DNA of 17,838 nt from Bacteroidales bacterium. GTDB lineage: Bacteria; Bacteroidota; Bacteroidia; Bacteroidales; JAADJA01. Below the pieces are notes generated by a model that was given only the letters and a program-made list of their open reading frames with translations, ran no database searches and was not told the origin of the DNA. Of this stretch, positions 6,924 to 15,417 are shown piece by piece (within the stretch, counting starts at the first letter, position 1; every line of letters begins with the position of its first letter). Location of the stretch: the NCBI GenBank assembly GCA_029934735.1, contig JAOZLR010000008.1:1-17838 (forward strand). The letters run 5' to 3'. The translations under genes and the position numbers were made by a program.

Positions 6924-7730
6924 ATGATAGTTAATGCACAAACGAAGATATCAAAACTTATTAATGAGAATCCTGAAGCTATTGATGTTATAGCCTCAAT
7001 AAACAAGCATTTTAAAAAACTTAAAAATCCGGTACTTAGAAAACTTCTTGCTCCAAGAGTGAGCGTTGCTGAAGCTGCCAGGATTGGCGGTGCAACTGTA
7101 GAGGAATTTCTCAACCGGCTTAAGAGTATTGGGTTTGAAGTTGATTACAGCATTAATAATACAGAGATAAACGAAACAAGCACGGAAAATAAAATGGAGG
7201 AGATTAATAAAAGGAAGTTAGTTAGTATGGATGTACGCCCTGATATTGCAAGAGGAGAAGACCCCTTTAAACTTATTATGGGCTTAATAAGAACTCTTCC
7301 TGATGACAGTGTGCTTGAGATTATTAATGTTTTCGAACCTATACCGCTAATAAGCCATCTAAATGATAAAGGATACAGCTCCCTAACTGAGCGTCCTGAA
7401 GAAAATGTGGTAAATACTTACTTTTGGAAAACGGGTGAAGTTAAAGCGGATAAATTACCTGATATTGAAGAGGTTGAGGAGCCTACATTCGAAGAGAAAC
7501 TTGAATTCTTTGGTGATAAGATTGTAACTCTTGACGTACGAGGTCTTGAGATGCCGGAACCTATGATGAACGTTCTTATAGAAACTGAGAAGCTACCTGA
7601 CGGATACGGACTTTATGTCCACCATCAGCGAATTCCACAATATCTTTTGCCAGAGCTTAAAAAGCGGGGGCTAAATATTTTGCATTACAAAGAGGATGAA
7701 AATAATGTAAAGCTTCTTATTCACAAATAA
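6924..7730 (+). CDS. DUF1858 domain protein with two DUF2249 repeats
   Basis: Residues 3-65 look like DUF1858 (ScdA_N-like; ending LAPRVSVAEAARIGG). They are followed by two DUF2249 domains in tandem at about 99-168 (starting SMDVRPDI) and 200-266 (starting TLDVRGLEMPEP), which have the small SirA-like alpha/beta fold. A Glu-rich linker joins them. Both families occur in anaerobes beside or fused to di-iron RIC/YtfE-type and nitric-oxide-related proteins; their biochemical role is not established. His233-His234 could in principle bind a metal or heme (inference). It is cytoplasmic, with no signal peptide or membrane segment. It is the first gene of an operon: the next gene begins 15 bases after its stop. 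Confidence 0.82.
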   Translation: MIVNAQTKISKLINENPEAIDVIASINKHFKKLKNPVLRKLLAPRVSVAEAARIGGATVEEFLNRLKSIGFEVDYSINNTEINETSTENKMEEINKRKLVSMDVRPDIARGEDPFKLIMGLIRTLPDDSVLEIINVFEPIPLISHLNDKGYSSLTERPEENVVNTYFWKTGEVKADKLPDIEEVEEPTFEEKLEFFGDKIVTLDVRGLEMPEPMMNVLIETEKLPDGYGLYVHHQRIPQYLLPELKKRGLNILHYKEDENNVKLLIHK

Positions 7731-7745
7731 AAAACTCAATAAACA

Positions 7746-9032
7746 ATGCAAGGATTAGCAACAGATAATGCGCCGTCGCCGGGAGTAGTTGTTCCGCACT
7801 TCGTGTTTGCAGCAATATCATTTATTATAGTTGCTGTATTAATGCTTCTTTCAGCAAGCTCATTCACAGGATATTTTTTCGAACCGCGTTTACTTGCTAT
7901 AACACATGCAGCAGTTCTGGGTTGGGGAACAATGATTATCTTCGGGGCACTTTATCAATTGATACCGGTAATATTTGAGACTGCACTTTATAGCGAACGC
8001 TTGGCAAAAGCCACATTCTGGACTTTCGGGGCTGGAGTTATTATGATGGTTTACACTTTCTGGAATAATGAATTTTCAACCCTGCTAATCTATTCGGCCA
8101 GCCTTACATTTATTGCACTGATGATGTTTCTGTTTAACATAGTTGCTTCAACCAGACGTGCAACAAAAAAGACTTTTCTTTCCTATTTTATCACAACAGC
8201 AACATACTGGCTCGGACTAACAGCTTTTCTTGCGCTATTAATAGCTCTGAATTATGAATTTAATTTCCTCAGTCAATCACATTTACTCTACCTGAAAATG
8301 CACGCACATATGGGAATGGCAGGTTGGTTTCTTCTTTTAATTATGGGTGCTTCGGCAACGCTAATTCCAATGTTCCTCGTATCGCACCAAATGAATGAAA
8401 ACAAGCTTAAATATGCATTTTATTTTGTCAATGCCGGGCTAATACTTCTGGAACTTGACTGGCTGTTTCTACATGGCACAGTTATGCTTCCGGTCTGGGG
8501 CATGATAATTGCAACTGGTATTATTTTCTTCCTCTCTTACGTTCGTGAATCCTACAAAAAAAGGCTTCGCAGGGTTCTTGATGTAGGAATGAAACATACG
8601 ATGATTGCTGTCGTTTTTATGCTGCTTCCCATTATATTAGGATTAATTGCATCAGTTAGCGGTCTTGGTTTCGACCTTAACTTCTACTGGAGAATAATAA
8701 TGTTATACGGATTCTCTATTATCTTCTTTTTTATAACATCTCTGATCCTGGGGCAAACCTACAAAACAATTCCATTTATTATCTGGCTTGTTGAATACAA
8801 AAGCATTGTTGGGAAGGCAAAAACCCCGTTACCAAGAGAGCTTTACTCTGAGAAACTTGGCAGCATTCAGTTATACTTTTATTTGGCATCAATTCCCGTT
8901 CTTATTACAGGCATTCTGGCAGCCTCTGAAATCATTTTTGAGGTTGGTGCAGCCTTGCTACTTGTAACATCGGTTTTATATAATATTAATGTGTTTAAAA
9001 TTATACTTCATAAATCTAAAATAGAGTTGTAG
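7746..9032 (+). CDS. Heme-copper-oxidase-I-like / NnrS-like 12-helix membrane protein
   Basis: This is a 428-residue integral membrane protein with about twelve hydrophobic helices and almost no soluble part. A motif of the type G-W/F-x7-G-x5-IP recurs three times (about 58-76, 193-210 and 322-344), recalling the pseudo-threefold design of heme-copper oxidase subunit I and NnrS. His54 (THAAVLGWG) and the pair His186/His188 (KMHAHMGMAGW) sit at the start of such helices and are likely heme or metal ligands. The third repeat has no His, and the canonical HPEVY and double-His CuB motifs of true oxidases are absent. So it is probably not a respiratory oxidase. A role in nitric oxide or heme handling, as for NnrS, is an inference supported by the DUF2249 gene 15 bases upstream and a DUF59 gene downstream. 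Confidence 0.75.
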   Translation: MQGLATDNAPSPGVVVPHFVFAAISFIIVAVLMLLSASSFTGYFFEPRLLAITHAAVLGWGTMIIFGALYQLIPVIFETALYSERLAKATFWTFGAGVIMMVYTFWNNEFSTLLIYSASLTFIALMMFLFNIVASTRRATKKTFLSYFITTATYWLGLTAFLALLIALNYEFNFLSQSHLLYLKMHAHMGMAGWFLLLIMGASATLIPMFLVSHQMNENKLKYAFYFVNAGLILLELDWLFLHGTVMLPVWGMIIATGIIFFLSYVRESYKKRLRRVLDVGMKHTMIAVVFMLLPIILGLIASVSGLGFDLNFYWRIIMLYGFSIIFFFITSLILGQTYKTIPFIIWLVEYKSIVGKAKTPLPRELYSEKLGSIQLYFYLASIPVLITGILAASEIIFEVGAALLLVTSVLYNINVFKIILHKSKIEL

Positions 9033-9046
9033 TGTGGGGGATATTG

Positions 9047-9088
9047 GTTAGGAGTTAGAAGTTATGAGTTAGAAGTTAGGTGTTATAA
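9047..9088. repeat. Six tandem GTTAGAA-type heptamers
   Basis: Six contiguous 7-base units fill 9047-9088: GTTAGGA, GTTAGAA, GTTATGA, GTTAGAA, GTTAGGT, GTTATAA. The array begins 15 bases after the HCO-like gene and ends about 120 bases before the DUF59 gene. Such GTTAGAA arrays recur between genes in Bacteroidetes (general knowledge). The rest of 9089-9207 is AT-rich with nothing recognisable. Confidence 0.85.
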
Positions 9089-9207
9089 AATTAGAAATTG
9101 AGAGATTTTGAACAAAAGATTGAGAAGTTAATTAATATCATTAAAAAAAGATCACGCTGATAAAAGTAAAATTAATTGTTTTATAATATAATAAAATTAA
9201 AAATTGC

Positions 9208-9528
9208 ATGAAAACACCTGAAGAAATAAAAGCGGTTGAATCACAAACCTGGAATATTCTGAAATTCGTAATTGACCCTGAAGTAGAGGTTAATATAGTT
9301 GATATGGGTCTTATATATAAGGTTGAGTATGATGGTGAAACAACTATAAATATTACTATGACATTATCAACTCCGGCTTGTCCCATAGCCGATGCTATTG
9401 TACTGAATGTTGAGCAGGCAATCAAAAACAAATTCACTGAATTTGAGGTTGATGTCAACCTGGTATTCGATCCACCCTGGTCACCTGATATGGTAAGTGA
9501 AGAGGGAAAAGTGTTGCTTGGGCTTTAA
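9208..9528 (+). CDS. MIP18/DUF59-family Fe-S assembly protein (SufT/PaaD-like)
   Basis: This is a single-domain DUF59 protein of 106 residues. Family hallmarks are the N-terminal helix ending in FVIDPEVEVNIVDMGLIY (about 20-37) and the conserved Cys motif STPACPIADAI (about 54-64). The C-terminal strand ends VFDPPWSPDMVS. Members such as SufT and eukaryotic MIP18 help mature iron-sulfur proteins; PaaD relatives serve specific oxygenases. No suf or paa gene is nearby. It lies 175 bases after the HCO-like gene in the same direction, so it may be a separate unit. A link to repair of NO-damaged Fe-S clusters is inference from context. It converges with the MutS-like gene across the second palindromic element. 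Confidence 0.87.
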   Translation: MKTPEEIKAVESQTWNILKFVIDPEVEVNIVDMGLIYKVEYDGETTINITMTLSTPACPIADAIVLNVEQAIKNKFTEFEVDVNLVFDPPWSPDMVSEEGKVLLGL

Positions 9529-9566
9529 GATTTTATATTCAATAATTTATTGCCTCTGTGGCAATT

Positions 9567-9678
9567 CTAAAAGGTTACCCTATTGTCATTTTGAGCTGAG
9601 TCGAAAAATGTATTATTCAGGATATCAATCAGGTTTCGACTCCGCTCAACCTGACGTTTTCTGAGTAAATCCTTTTAG
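9567..9678. repeat. Nested palindromic intergenic element, copy 2 (inverted)
   Basis: The inner arms are TTGAGCTGAGTCGAAA (9591-9606) and TTTCGACTCCGCTCAA (9634-9649), 15 of 16 pairs. The outer arms are CTAAAAGG plus TTAC (9567-9578) and GTAA plus CCTTTTAG (9665-9678), which pair fully apart from a 2-base bulge. The core 9584-9656 is the reverse complement of copy 1 at about 84% identity. It sits between two convergent genes, where its RNA hairpin could stop transcription from both sides. Confidence 0.88.
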
Positions 9679-9697
9679 GACAGCATCGGTTCTATTA

Positions 9698-11317
9698 TCA
9701 AATATTACCTTTCTTATCCGATTTATCATCAAAATGGTGCAACGAACCGAACGTGCTTCCATAATCAATTGTGTTTTTAATAATTTCTTTTGGAAAATTT
9801 AGTGATTTTATTAACTCAACAACATTTGTTTTCTTCTGAACGCCCTGATGAATCTTATAATCAAAGACCACTCTATTATTAACAAACCGGTTATCAAAAT
9901 AAGATTGTTCATAATTATCACTTACAAAATCTATTATGTCCAAATCATGAGTAGTAACAAATACTATACAATGACTTTTTGCAAGGTAGTTTAATGCCGA
10001 TGAAGCCAATGTAATCCTATCTTTGGAATTTGTTCCTCTATATATTTCATCAATCAAAATAAAATGCATATCCTGTGAAGATGCAAGCGATTTCAGTATC
10101 TGTTTTGTCCGGAGTAATTCATCCATAAAAAAGCTTATTCCTTCAGTCAGTTTGTCCCTATTTTGTATAGAGGAAAAGAGCTTTAAATGTGGGAGCTCAA
10201 ATTTGCTGCTAAATGTAAAATTAATGGTTTGTGCTAGAACGACATTAACGCCGATAGTCTTTAGGAAAGTCGTTTTCCCCGACATATTTCCACCTGTGAT
10301 AATAACATTGTTACCATTAGTTGTGATACTGTTACTTTTGCAATCCGTAATCAATGGGTGGTAAACATCCAAAGCAGTAATTTTATTGCCATAAATAAAC
10401 AGGGGCTCGACATAATTTGTGCACCCTGTTTTTAAGGATGCAACTGATATAGCTGAATCAACACGTCCAACAAACTGGTAAGTCTTAAGTAATAATTTAG
10501 AATTTTTGTTTATCAAAGAGATTATGCGGTTATACTGAATTGCATCAGCCAAAAAGATTCCCTTAATAATTTCAACAATATAAAACAGAATAGCTGAGAA
10601 TTCATTTGAAACATCAATATTTACAGAAAGGAAGAGGCTCTTTTTTGAAATTGTATTTAAAACTTTCTTTTCGCTTTTGGAAAGCACCTCATTTTCAATA
10701 TCATTTTGCAACATTTCATTATAGCAGACATCAAGAGCTTTCAGGTTTTTAAAATCCAGCGTATGCAGATTAATATTTCGCTTAAAATAATAGTGAAGAC
10801 TTGTATTCACTACACCTACTAAAATAAATGACAAAAAAAATGTTGAATTAATAAAAGCTAAACCAATCAACAGAAGTGATAATAACGATAACACCCATAT
10901 ATATTTGGGAATACCAGAGATAACTTCATTAAACAGAATGTTTGGTAAATTATAAGAATCCGACTTATTGTATTTCTTTAAAATGAGTGAATTGTCAATT
11001 CGCTTATCGCTATTTTTGAGGTAATACTTAACCTTTGAATCAAATTCCAAAAATTCCTTTTTCGAGAAATTACAATGCAACTTTTGATATAATATTTGTT
11101 CACCTGTTTTAGTTAATGTTCTGTCAATAGAAGAAAATACTTCATCCATATCCAGATCATTCCATGTTCTCTCATCAATGCAATTATCATTCTCATCATT
11201 TAGATTGAAATAAACTTTGACTAAATCAATGTTGACATTTTTACCAGAAGGAGTACCAAAAGATTCTTCCAGCTCCTGTCTGATTTTGTTTTTCCTGTTT
11301 AAACCTTTTAATTGCAT
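9698..11317 (-). CDS. Membrane-anchored MutS-family ATPase
   Basis: The 539-residue protein combines MutS core and ATPase domains and lacks the DNA-mismatch-recognition domain. In order it has a core start with TWNDLDMDEVF (51-61) and two hydrophobic helices (about 138-175) that likely anchor it to the inner membrane. A helical lever region runs to about 300. The ATPase domain has Walker A GGNMSGKTT (342-350), the MutS ST-motif region SIQNRDKLTEGISFF (383-397), Walker B FILIDE (419-424) and H-loop TTHD (455-458). All ATPase residues look intact. Relatives occur in Bacteroidetes, annotated as MutS-domain proteins of unknown role; the absence of domain I argues against mismatch repair. It begins 10 bases after the glycosidase stop, so the two are probably cotranscribed. 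Confidence 0.85.
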   Translation of the reverse strand: MQLKGLNRKNKIRQELEESFGTPSGKNVNIDLVKVYFNLNDENDNCIDERTWNDLDMDEVFSSIDRTLTKTGEQILYQKLHCNFSKKEFLEFDSKVKYYLKNSDKRIDNSLILKKYNKSDSYNLPNILFNEVISGIPKYIWVLSLLSLLLIGLAFINSTFFLSFILVGVVNTSLHYYFKRNINLHTLDFKNLKALDVCYNEMLQNDIENEVLSKSEKKVLNTISKKSLFLSVNIDVSNEFSAILFYIVEIIKGIFLADAIQYNRIISLINKNSKLLLKTYQFVGRVDSAISVASLKTGCTNYVEPLFIYGNKITALDVYHPLITDCKSNSITTNGNNVIITGGNMSGKTTFLKTIGVNVVLAQTINFTFSSKFELPHLKLFSSIQNRDKLTEGISFFMDELLRTKQILKSLASSQDMHFILIDEIYRGTNSKDRITLASSALNYLAKSHCIVFVTTHDLDIIDFVSDNYEQSYFDNRFVNNRVVFDYKIHQGVQKKTNVVELIKSLNFPKEIIKNTIDYGSTFGSLHHFDDKSDKKGNI

Positions 11318-11327
11318 AGAGCATTGA

Positions 11328-13334
11328 TTAACGATCCAACTGAACGGTTACGACTTCACCATTTTCAATCAAACTATTGAAAAACACATTATCCTTATTG
11401 AAAACTTTAACCGAAATTTTCTCATTTTCTCTTTTTACTTCAATATCAAATGTTCGGCTAAAGGCTTTTATATTTCTCAAAGCCATTGAATTCCAGTCGT
11501 CTGGCAGTTTTGGGGACAAGGAAAAAACGCTAAACCCTTCAGGACGTATTCCATAGAGGCCTTCGGTCACAACCCTGCAATACAAAGCACTTTCAGCTGA
11601 GAGATGCCTCTGGTTTCCTTCGGGATATGCTTCAACTGCATAAGGCACATGTTCTCCCAGTAATCGCCGTTTAGAATAATAGATAAAGTAATCCATAGCA
11701 CGTTTTGTATATCCTGCTGCAAATACTCCCCGCAAGGCATAAAGTGTTGCCCTGTCCCAGAAGGTTGTACTTCCGGCTTCTGATGCCAGACCGTCTGTTG
11801 TCCAGAGTTTATCAGAGAACAGAGCGTCAACTGTCCCCTCACTCCTATCAAAAATATCCACTGTCAGAGGAGTACATATCCAGGCTCTCAGAACATCATT
11901 GCCTTTATAATACCTGTAAGTTTCAAAACCGTCCAATGTCGCGCCGAAATAATCTTCAATAGATTTGCGGATAGCTTTAGACTGCGCATCATAACCAGCA
12001 AGCTGAGCCTGATCAATTCCCAGCTCCTTTCCCAGGATCGAGGCCGAGATTAATGCATCGTAGTACAAAGAAGATGTATTGAGGTTTGCATCACCTGCCG
12101 AAAAACGAAATTCCAGCTCATCGCAGTCAGAAGCCACAACACCTTCGCTGTTTATCTTTCTTTTGGAATATTCGAGGCTCCATTCAATTAACGGCCACAA
12201 CTGCTGTGCTGTTTTTCCATCGCCATAGGCCAAAGCAAAACGTGAAGCACCATAGGCAATCATAGCCATGTCTCCCCTGTCGCCTGCGCCGTTCCAATAA
12301 TCTGTTCCTTCAGCAATTATCGAGCTTGGGATAGGTTTATACTCGTCATTCATATAATGTGCAAAATTGCGGAATGAGTTGATTGCCGATTCATTACCTG
12401 CTAAATTTCCTAAAAACGGGAAAAAGGGGTTTGCATATTCAGCCTGGTCATTTGCCCAAATTGCAGCATAATATCTTCCGCCGCCGGGCCCATGCATTAA
12501 TCCTCCCTTTGTGAGGTAGATACTTTCAACAGCTCTCAGCTTTGCAAAGGCAAAAGCCCTGTTTAAAAATTTATCCGGCGACTCAAAAACCAGATCAGAA
12601 AAAGTTTCATCTACAAAAGCTTCACGTTTTTTCAATTCATATTCGGGTGAAACATAATTATCTTCTTCACAAAGCTTCCGCCCTGAATATATAATAGCAA
12701 AATCTACAGACTCATTAGCATCTAATGTAAAACTCCCCTCTTTATCGAATGATACTTTAATGATGTATGAACCATAAACACCTTTGCCGGCATCTGTTGT
12801 ATCAGATATCACAAACTTAGGAATTTCAACTGTAACAGGATTTAAGGTTGTATTAGTCATTTCCACCTTATCGATAAACACAGGCTGATCTGTCGAAGGA
12901 AACAATTGATGTTTAATTGAAATACCTGTTAGAGTTTTCGACTCATAGCAAAGTTTCCCTTTAATACTAAAAATCTCTGGGTACTCTTCAACAGGCTTCC
13001 CTTCTATTTTAATCTGCGGGATTTTTTCGTTGTCAATTTCATACGACAGACTGGCATGAGTATCGTTAGGAATTGTCCTTAACATCGGAAAGACAAGATG
13101 CACATTTTGTTTTAGTTTCCCTGCTTCTACCCCATAATGGACGATTGTTGAAATAAAAAATCCACTCATCTCAATATGGTCAATATGCGACTCCTTTTCT
13201 TTAACCTCCCACTTTATACTTTTGTCATTTGCCAGCGACCATCTTAATGAGTCCTGGGATTTTGCAGTACCGGAAATCCATAATGAAAGAATAATAAATA
13301 AGACAGCTTGGAATAATGCTTTTACCTTTGCCAT
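11328..13334 (-). CDS. Secreted six-hairpin (alpha/alpha)6 glycosidase, family unassigned
   Basis: The 668-residue protein has a signal peptide (1-26, cleaved near AKS/Q). An N-terminal beta-sandwich follows (about 30-235), then an (alpha/alpha)6 barrel (about 250-610) and a short C-terminal beta region. The layout is that of GH78/GH63-like six-hairpin enzymes. Conserved-looking acidic clusters are GGRYYAAIWANDQAEY (285-300), EGTDYWNGAGDRGD (342-355) and EAYPEGNQRHLSAES (568-582). The acid catalyst is probably among D296, D352/D355 and E572/E581, but which one cannot be decided here. The substrate is unknown; location is periplasm or outer surface. No SusC/D pair or other carbohydrate enzyme is adjacent, so this is not a typical polysaccharide utilisation locus. 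Confidence 0.8.
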   Translation of the reverse strand: MAKVKALFQAVLFIILSLWISGTAKSQDSLRWSLANDKSIKWEVKEKESHIDHIEMSGFFISTIVHYGVEAGKLKQNVHLVFPMLRTIPNDTHASLSYEIDNEKIPQIKIEGKPVEEYPEIFSIKGKLCYESKTLTGISIKHQLFPSTDQPVFIDKVEMTNTTLNPVTVEIPKFVISDTTDAGKGVYGSYIIKVSFDKEGSFTLDANESVDFAIIYSGRKLCEEDNYVSPEYELKKREAFVDETFSDLVFESPDKFLNRAFAFAKLRAVESIYLTKGGLMHGPGGGRYYAAIWANDQAEYANPFFPFLGNLAGNESAINSFRNFAHYMNDEYKPIPSSIIAEGTDYWNGAGDRGDMAMIAYGASRFALAYGDGKTAQQLWPLIEWSLEYSKRKINSEGVVASDCDELEFRFSAGDANLNTSSLYYDALISASILGKELGIDQAQLAGYDAQSKAIRKSIEDYFGATLDGFETYRYYKGNDVLRAWICTPLTVDIFDRSEGTVDALFSDKLWTTDGLASEAGSTTFWDRATLYALRGVFAAGYTKRAMDYFIYYSKRRLLGEHVPYAVEAYPEGNQRHLSAESALYCRVVTEGLYGIRPEGFSVFSLSPKLPDDWNSMALRNIKAFSRTFDIEVKRENEKISVKVFNKDNVFFNSLIENGEVVTVQLDR

Positions 13335-13376
13335 AGCTTTTAAAATATGTTCAATAATTTCTGCTTAATTGTACTA

Positions 13377-13384
13377 CAAAATTA
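13377..13384 (-). promoter_or_regulatory. -7 promoter box of the glycosidase / MutS-like operon
   Basis: Read on the minus strand this is TAATTTTG, an exact TAnnTTTG match, ending 42 bases before the ATG at 13334. No -33 TTTG is found at the expected distance. The same word occurs again at 13461-13468 (minus strand), which could be a second start, but the region is AT-rich. Confidence 0.45.
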
Positions 13385-13473
13385 CTCATTTAATAATACC
13401 TTTGATGTTAAGTCGGAGATACAAATAAGAAATTTAAGATAGATTATTTACTTTTACCCACAAAATTACATCT

Positions 13474-15390
13474 TTGAGCGCTACAGATAAATATGGAAAT
13501 ATTGCTTTCAATGGCCTTTTGCTTTTAATAATAACAGGCTCTTTCTTTCATTTTTCGGCTGTTTATTATTATTTTCTGAATTCAGACCATGCCATACATA
13601 TTTTAATGACTGCAAATTTCAAATTTCCTCACGACCTCTATTTTTGGGGTCAGGACAGGTTGGGGAGCTTTGTTCCGCTACTCAGCCATATAATAGTTAA
13701 ACTTACTGGTCTAAATGCTGCCTGGTCTGTCTCCATAACTAACTACCTGATACTCATTGCCGGATATCTATGTATCTCCATCCTTTTCCGGAGCTGGAGC
13801 ATAAAACTAATCCTGGCAGTTTTCTGGTTCTTCCCTCCTGTTAACTTTCTTGATTTTCTTATGATTGCTCAACCTTTTGGTGTTCAGATGAGTCTGCTGG
13901 CAGTTGCTATTTTTATTTTCAACAAGATCAATTATTCACAATCTGCATTTAAAAGAGTTATGTTGATATCACTAATATCCATAACCCTTATTGTTTCAAT
14001 GTGGGTTTCAGACCTGACAATCATTTCCATTTTTCTTTTAATTGCTCTTGCGCTTTTCAACTATTTCCGGGATTATGCTAATAGACTACAATTCCGGTTT
14101 AAAATGAGAAACATTTTTAAAGAGCCTGCTCTTTACATTACGCTGTTCTGGATGTTTGCAGGATACATTTTTATTAAGTATGCGAAAAGTCATGCAGACC
14201 AGGACATAAGATATACCAAGCAGATGTTCAACGATTTAGATACAGTGTTTCTGACAATTAAAGCTATATCATTCCAAATCATTGACATTCTTACATTTAA
14301 TTATGAAAGCAATATTTTTCTCGGGCTCTTTGGATGGCTATCTGTTATTGCACTTTTTGCAATTACCTATTTCGCAATAAAAATGAGGGGCAAAATTACT
14401 TCTAACAAATGGTTTTGGTTTTTCATGACTCAGGCGATTCTGGCAATTCTGGCAATACTGGTATCTTACTGGGTATTCCGGAACGGTGTTTCGAGGCGCT
14501 ATTTTGTACTCGCTTACATTTCTCTTGTACTTGCTATCCTTCTGATAAGTGACAAGTTCCCTGGGAAACAAAAATTTGGCATAAATATACTGCTGATACT
14601 CACGACCATTACCGGATTATTAAGTTCTACTGTCCATATTTATTATCCCGAAAGGCAAAAGTCAAAATATGAAAACATGAAAGAGTTCAGAAGGCTGGGA
14701 AAGGCTGGAATCATCTCCGAATACTGGAATTCTTACATCACTGCGATTGCTGCTCCCAACAAAATTACAGTCACTCCAAATGACAGATCATATATTAGAA
14801 ATATTAAAATGGCTGATTCAGTTTTCAGGCAGCCCGATATCTACATTATTAAAGATTTATGGCTCGACAGCTTTCCGGAAAACATTAGCCAGTACGGATA
14901 CAACCTTCAGAAAGCACACAAGCCTTTTGAACTTGGCGGTGCTACCTTGTGTGAATATAAAGTTGTTAAAGTTCATAAATTATACACTTCCAAGGAGCTG
15001 AGATCAGCATCAAAAAAAATTATTACAGATAATAACTCCCAAAGCAGGTTAGTCATAGAAGTTGATTCATCATCGAGGTATAGATATTTAGTTTATGGAC
15101 CTTTCATTGATTTAAATAAGGGAAAATACCGGATAACCTTTAATCTTCGTTCATCCATAAATACAGATAGTAAAAAAATCGCTTTTCTTGATGCTACCTC
15201 TGGTTATGGTAAAATGGTACTGGCAAAGCGTGAGATTAAACAAACAGATTTTTCAGATACTATAAACTATCATCCTTTTGAAATAGCATTTGAAATTGAC
15301 TCACTCAAAAAAAACATTGAATTCAGGGTTTATTACGTTGGGAAAGACAAACTTAGGTTTGATTCATTGGAATTATTACAAATTGAGTGA
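13474..15390 (+). CDS. GT-C-like multi-pass membrane protein with C-terminal beta domain
   Basis: The 638-residue protein has about eleven hydrophobic helices (residues 11-390), then a soluble, probably periplasmic part. Its start recalls GT-C glycosyltransferases that use lipid-linked sugars. There is an acidic NSDHA (36-40) just after the first helix, where GT-C enzymes place a catalytic Asp, and YFWGQDRLGSFVPLL (56-70), similar to a loop in several GT-C families. The last 130 residues (about 505-638) look like a beta-sandwich, perhaps carbohydrate binding. Transferase activity and substrate are inference. No ATG occurs before the end of the first helix; TTG at 13474 is the only common start codon after the in-frame stop at 13435. 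It lies 139 bases from the divergent glycosidase gene and ends 27 bases before the stop of the convergent nuclease-like gene. Confidence 0.78.
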   Translation: MSATDKYGNIAFNGLLLLIITGSFFHFSAVYYYFLNSDHAIHILMTANFKFPHDLYFWGQDRLGSFVPLLSHIIVKLTGLNAAWSVSITNYLILIAGYLCISILFRSWSIKLILAVFWFFPPVNFLDFLMIAQPFGVQMSLLAVAIFIFNKINYSQSAFKRVMLISLISITLIVSMWVSDLTIISIFLLIALALFNYFRDYANRLQFRFKMRNIFKEPALYITLFWMFAGYIFIKYAKSHADQDIRYTKQMFNDLDTVFLTIKAISFQIIDILTFNYESNIFLGLFGWLSVIALFAITYFAIKMRGKITSNKWFWFFMTQAILAILAILVSYWVFRNGVSRRYFVLAYISLVLAILLISDKFPGKQKFGINILLILTTITGLLSSTVHIYYPERQKSKYENMKEFRRLGKAGIISEYWNSYITAIAAPNKITVTPNDRSYIRNIKMADSVFRQPDIYIIKDLWLDSFPENISQYGYNLQKAHKPFELGGATLCEYKVVKVHKLYTSKELRSASKKIITDNNSQSRLVIEVDSSSRYRYLVYGPFIDLNKGKYRITFNLRSSINTDSKKIAFLDATSGYGKMVLAKREIKQTDFSDTINYHPFEIAFEIDSLKKNIEFRVYYVGKDKLRFDSLELLQIE

Positions 15391-15417
15391 AGAATATCTC
15401 AATTAGCCAGAGTCCAA

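Noticed and set aside
7746..9032. True cytochrome c or NO reductase catalytic subunit
   Set aside because: The HPEVY-type and double-His CuB motifs and the third-repeat His are missing.
9047..9088. Heptamer array as a CRISPR remnant
   Set aside because: Units are 7 bases and contiguous, with no spacers, and no cas gene is present.
9698..11317. Classical mismatch-repair MutS (mutS) or MutS2
   Set aside because: It has no mismatch-recognition domain I and no Smr domain, it carries two membrane helices, and it is far shorter than MutS.
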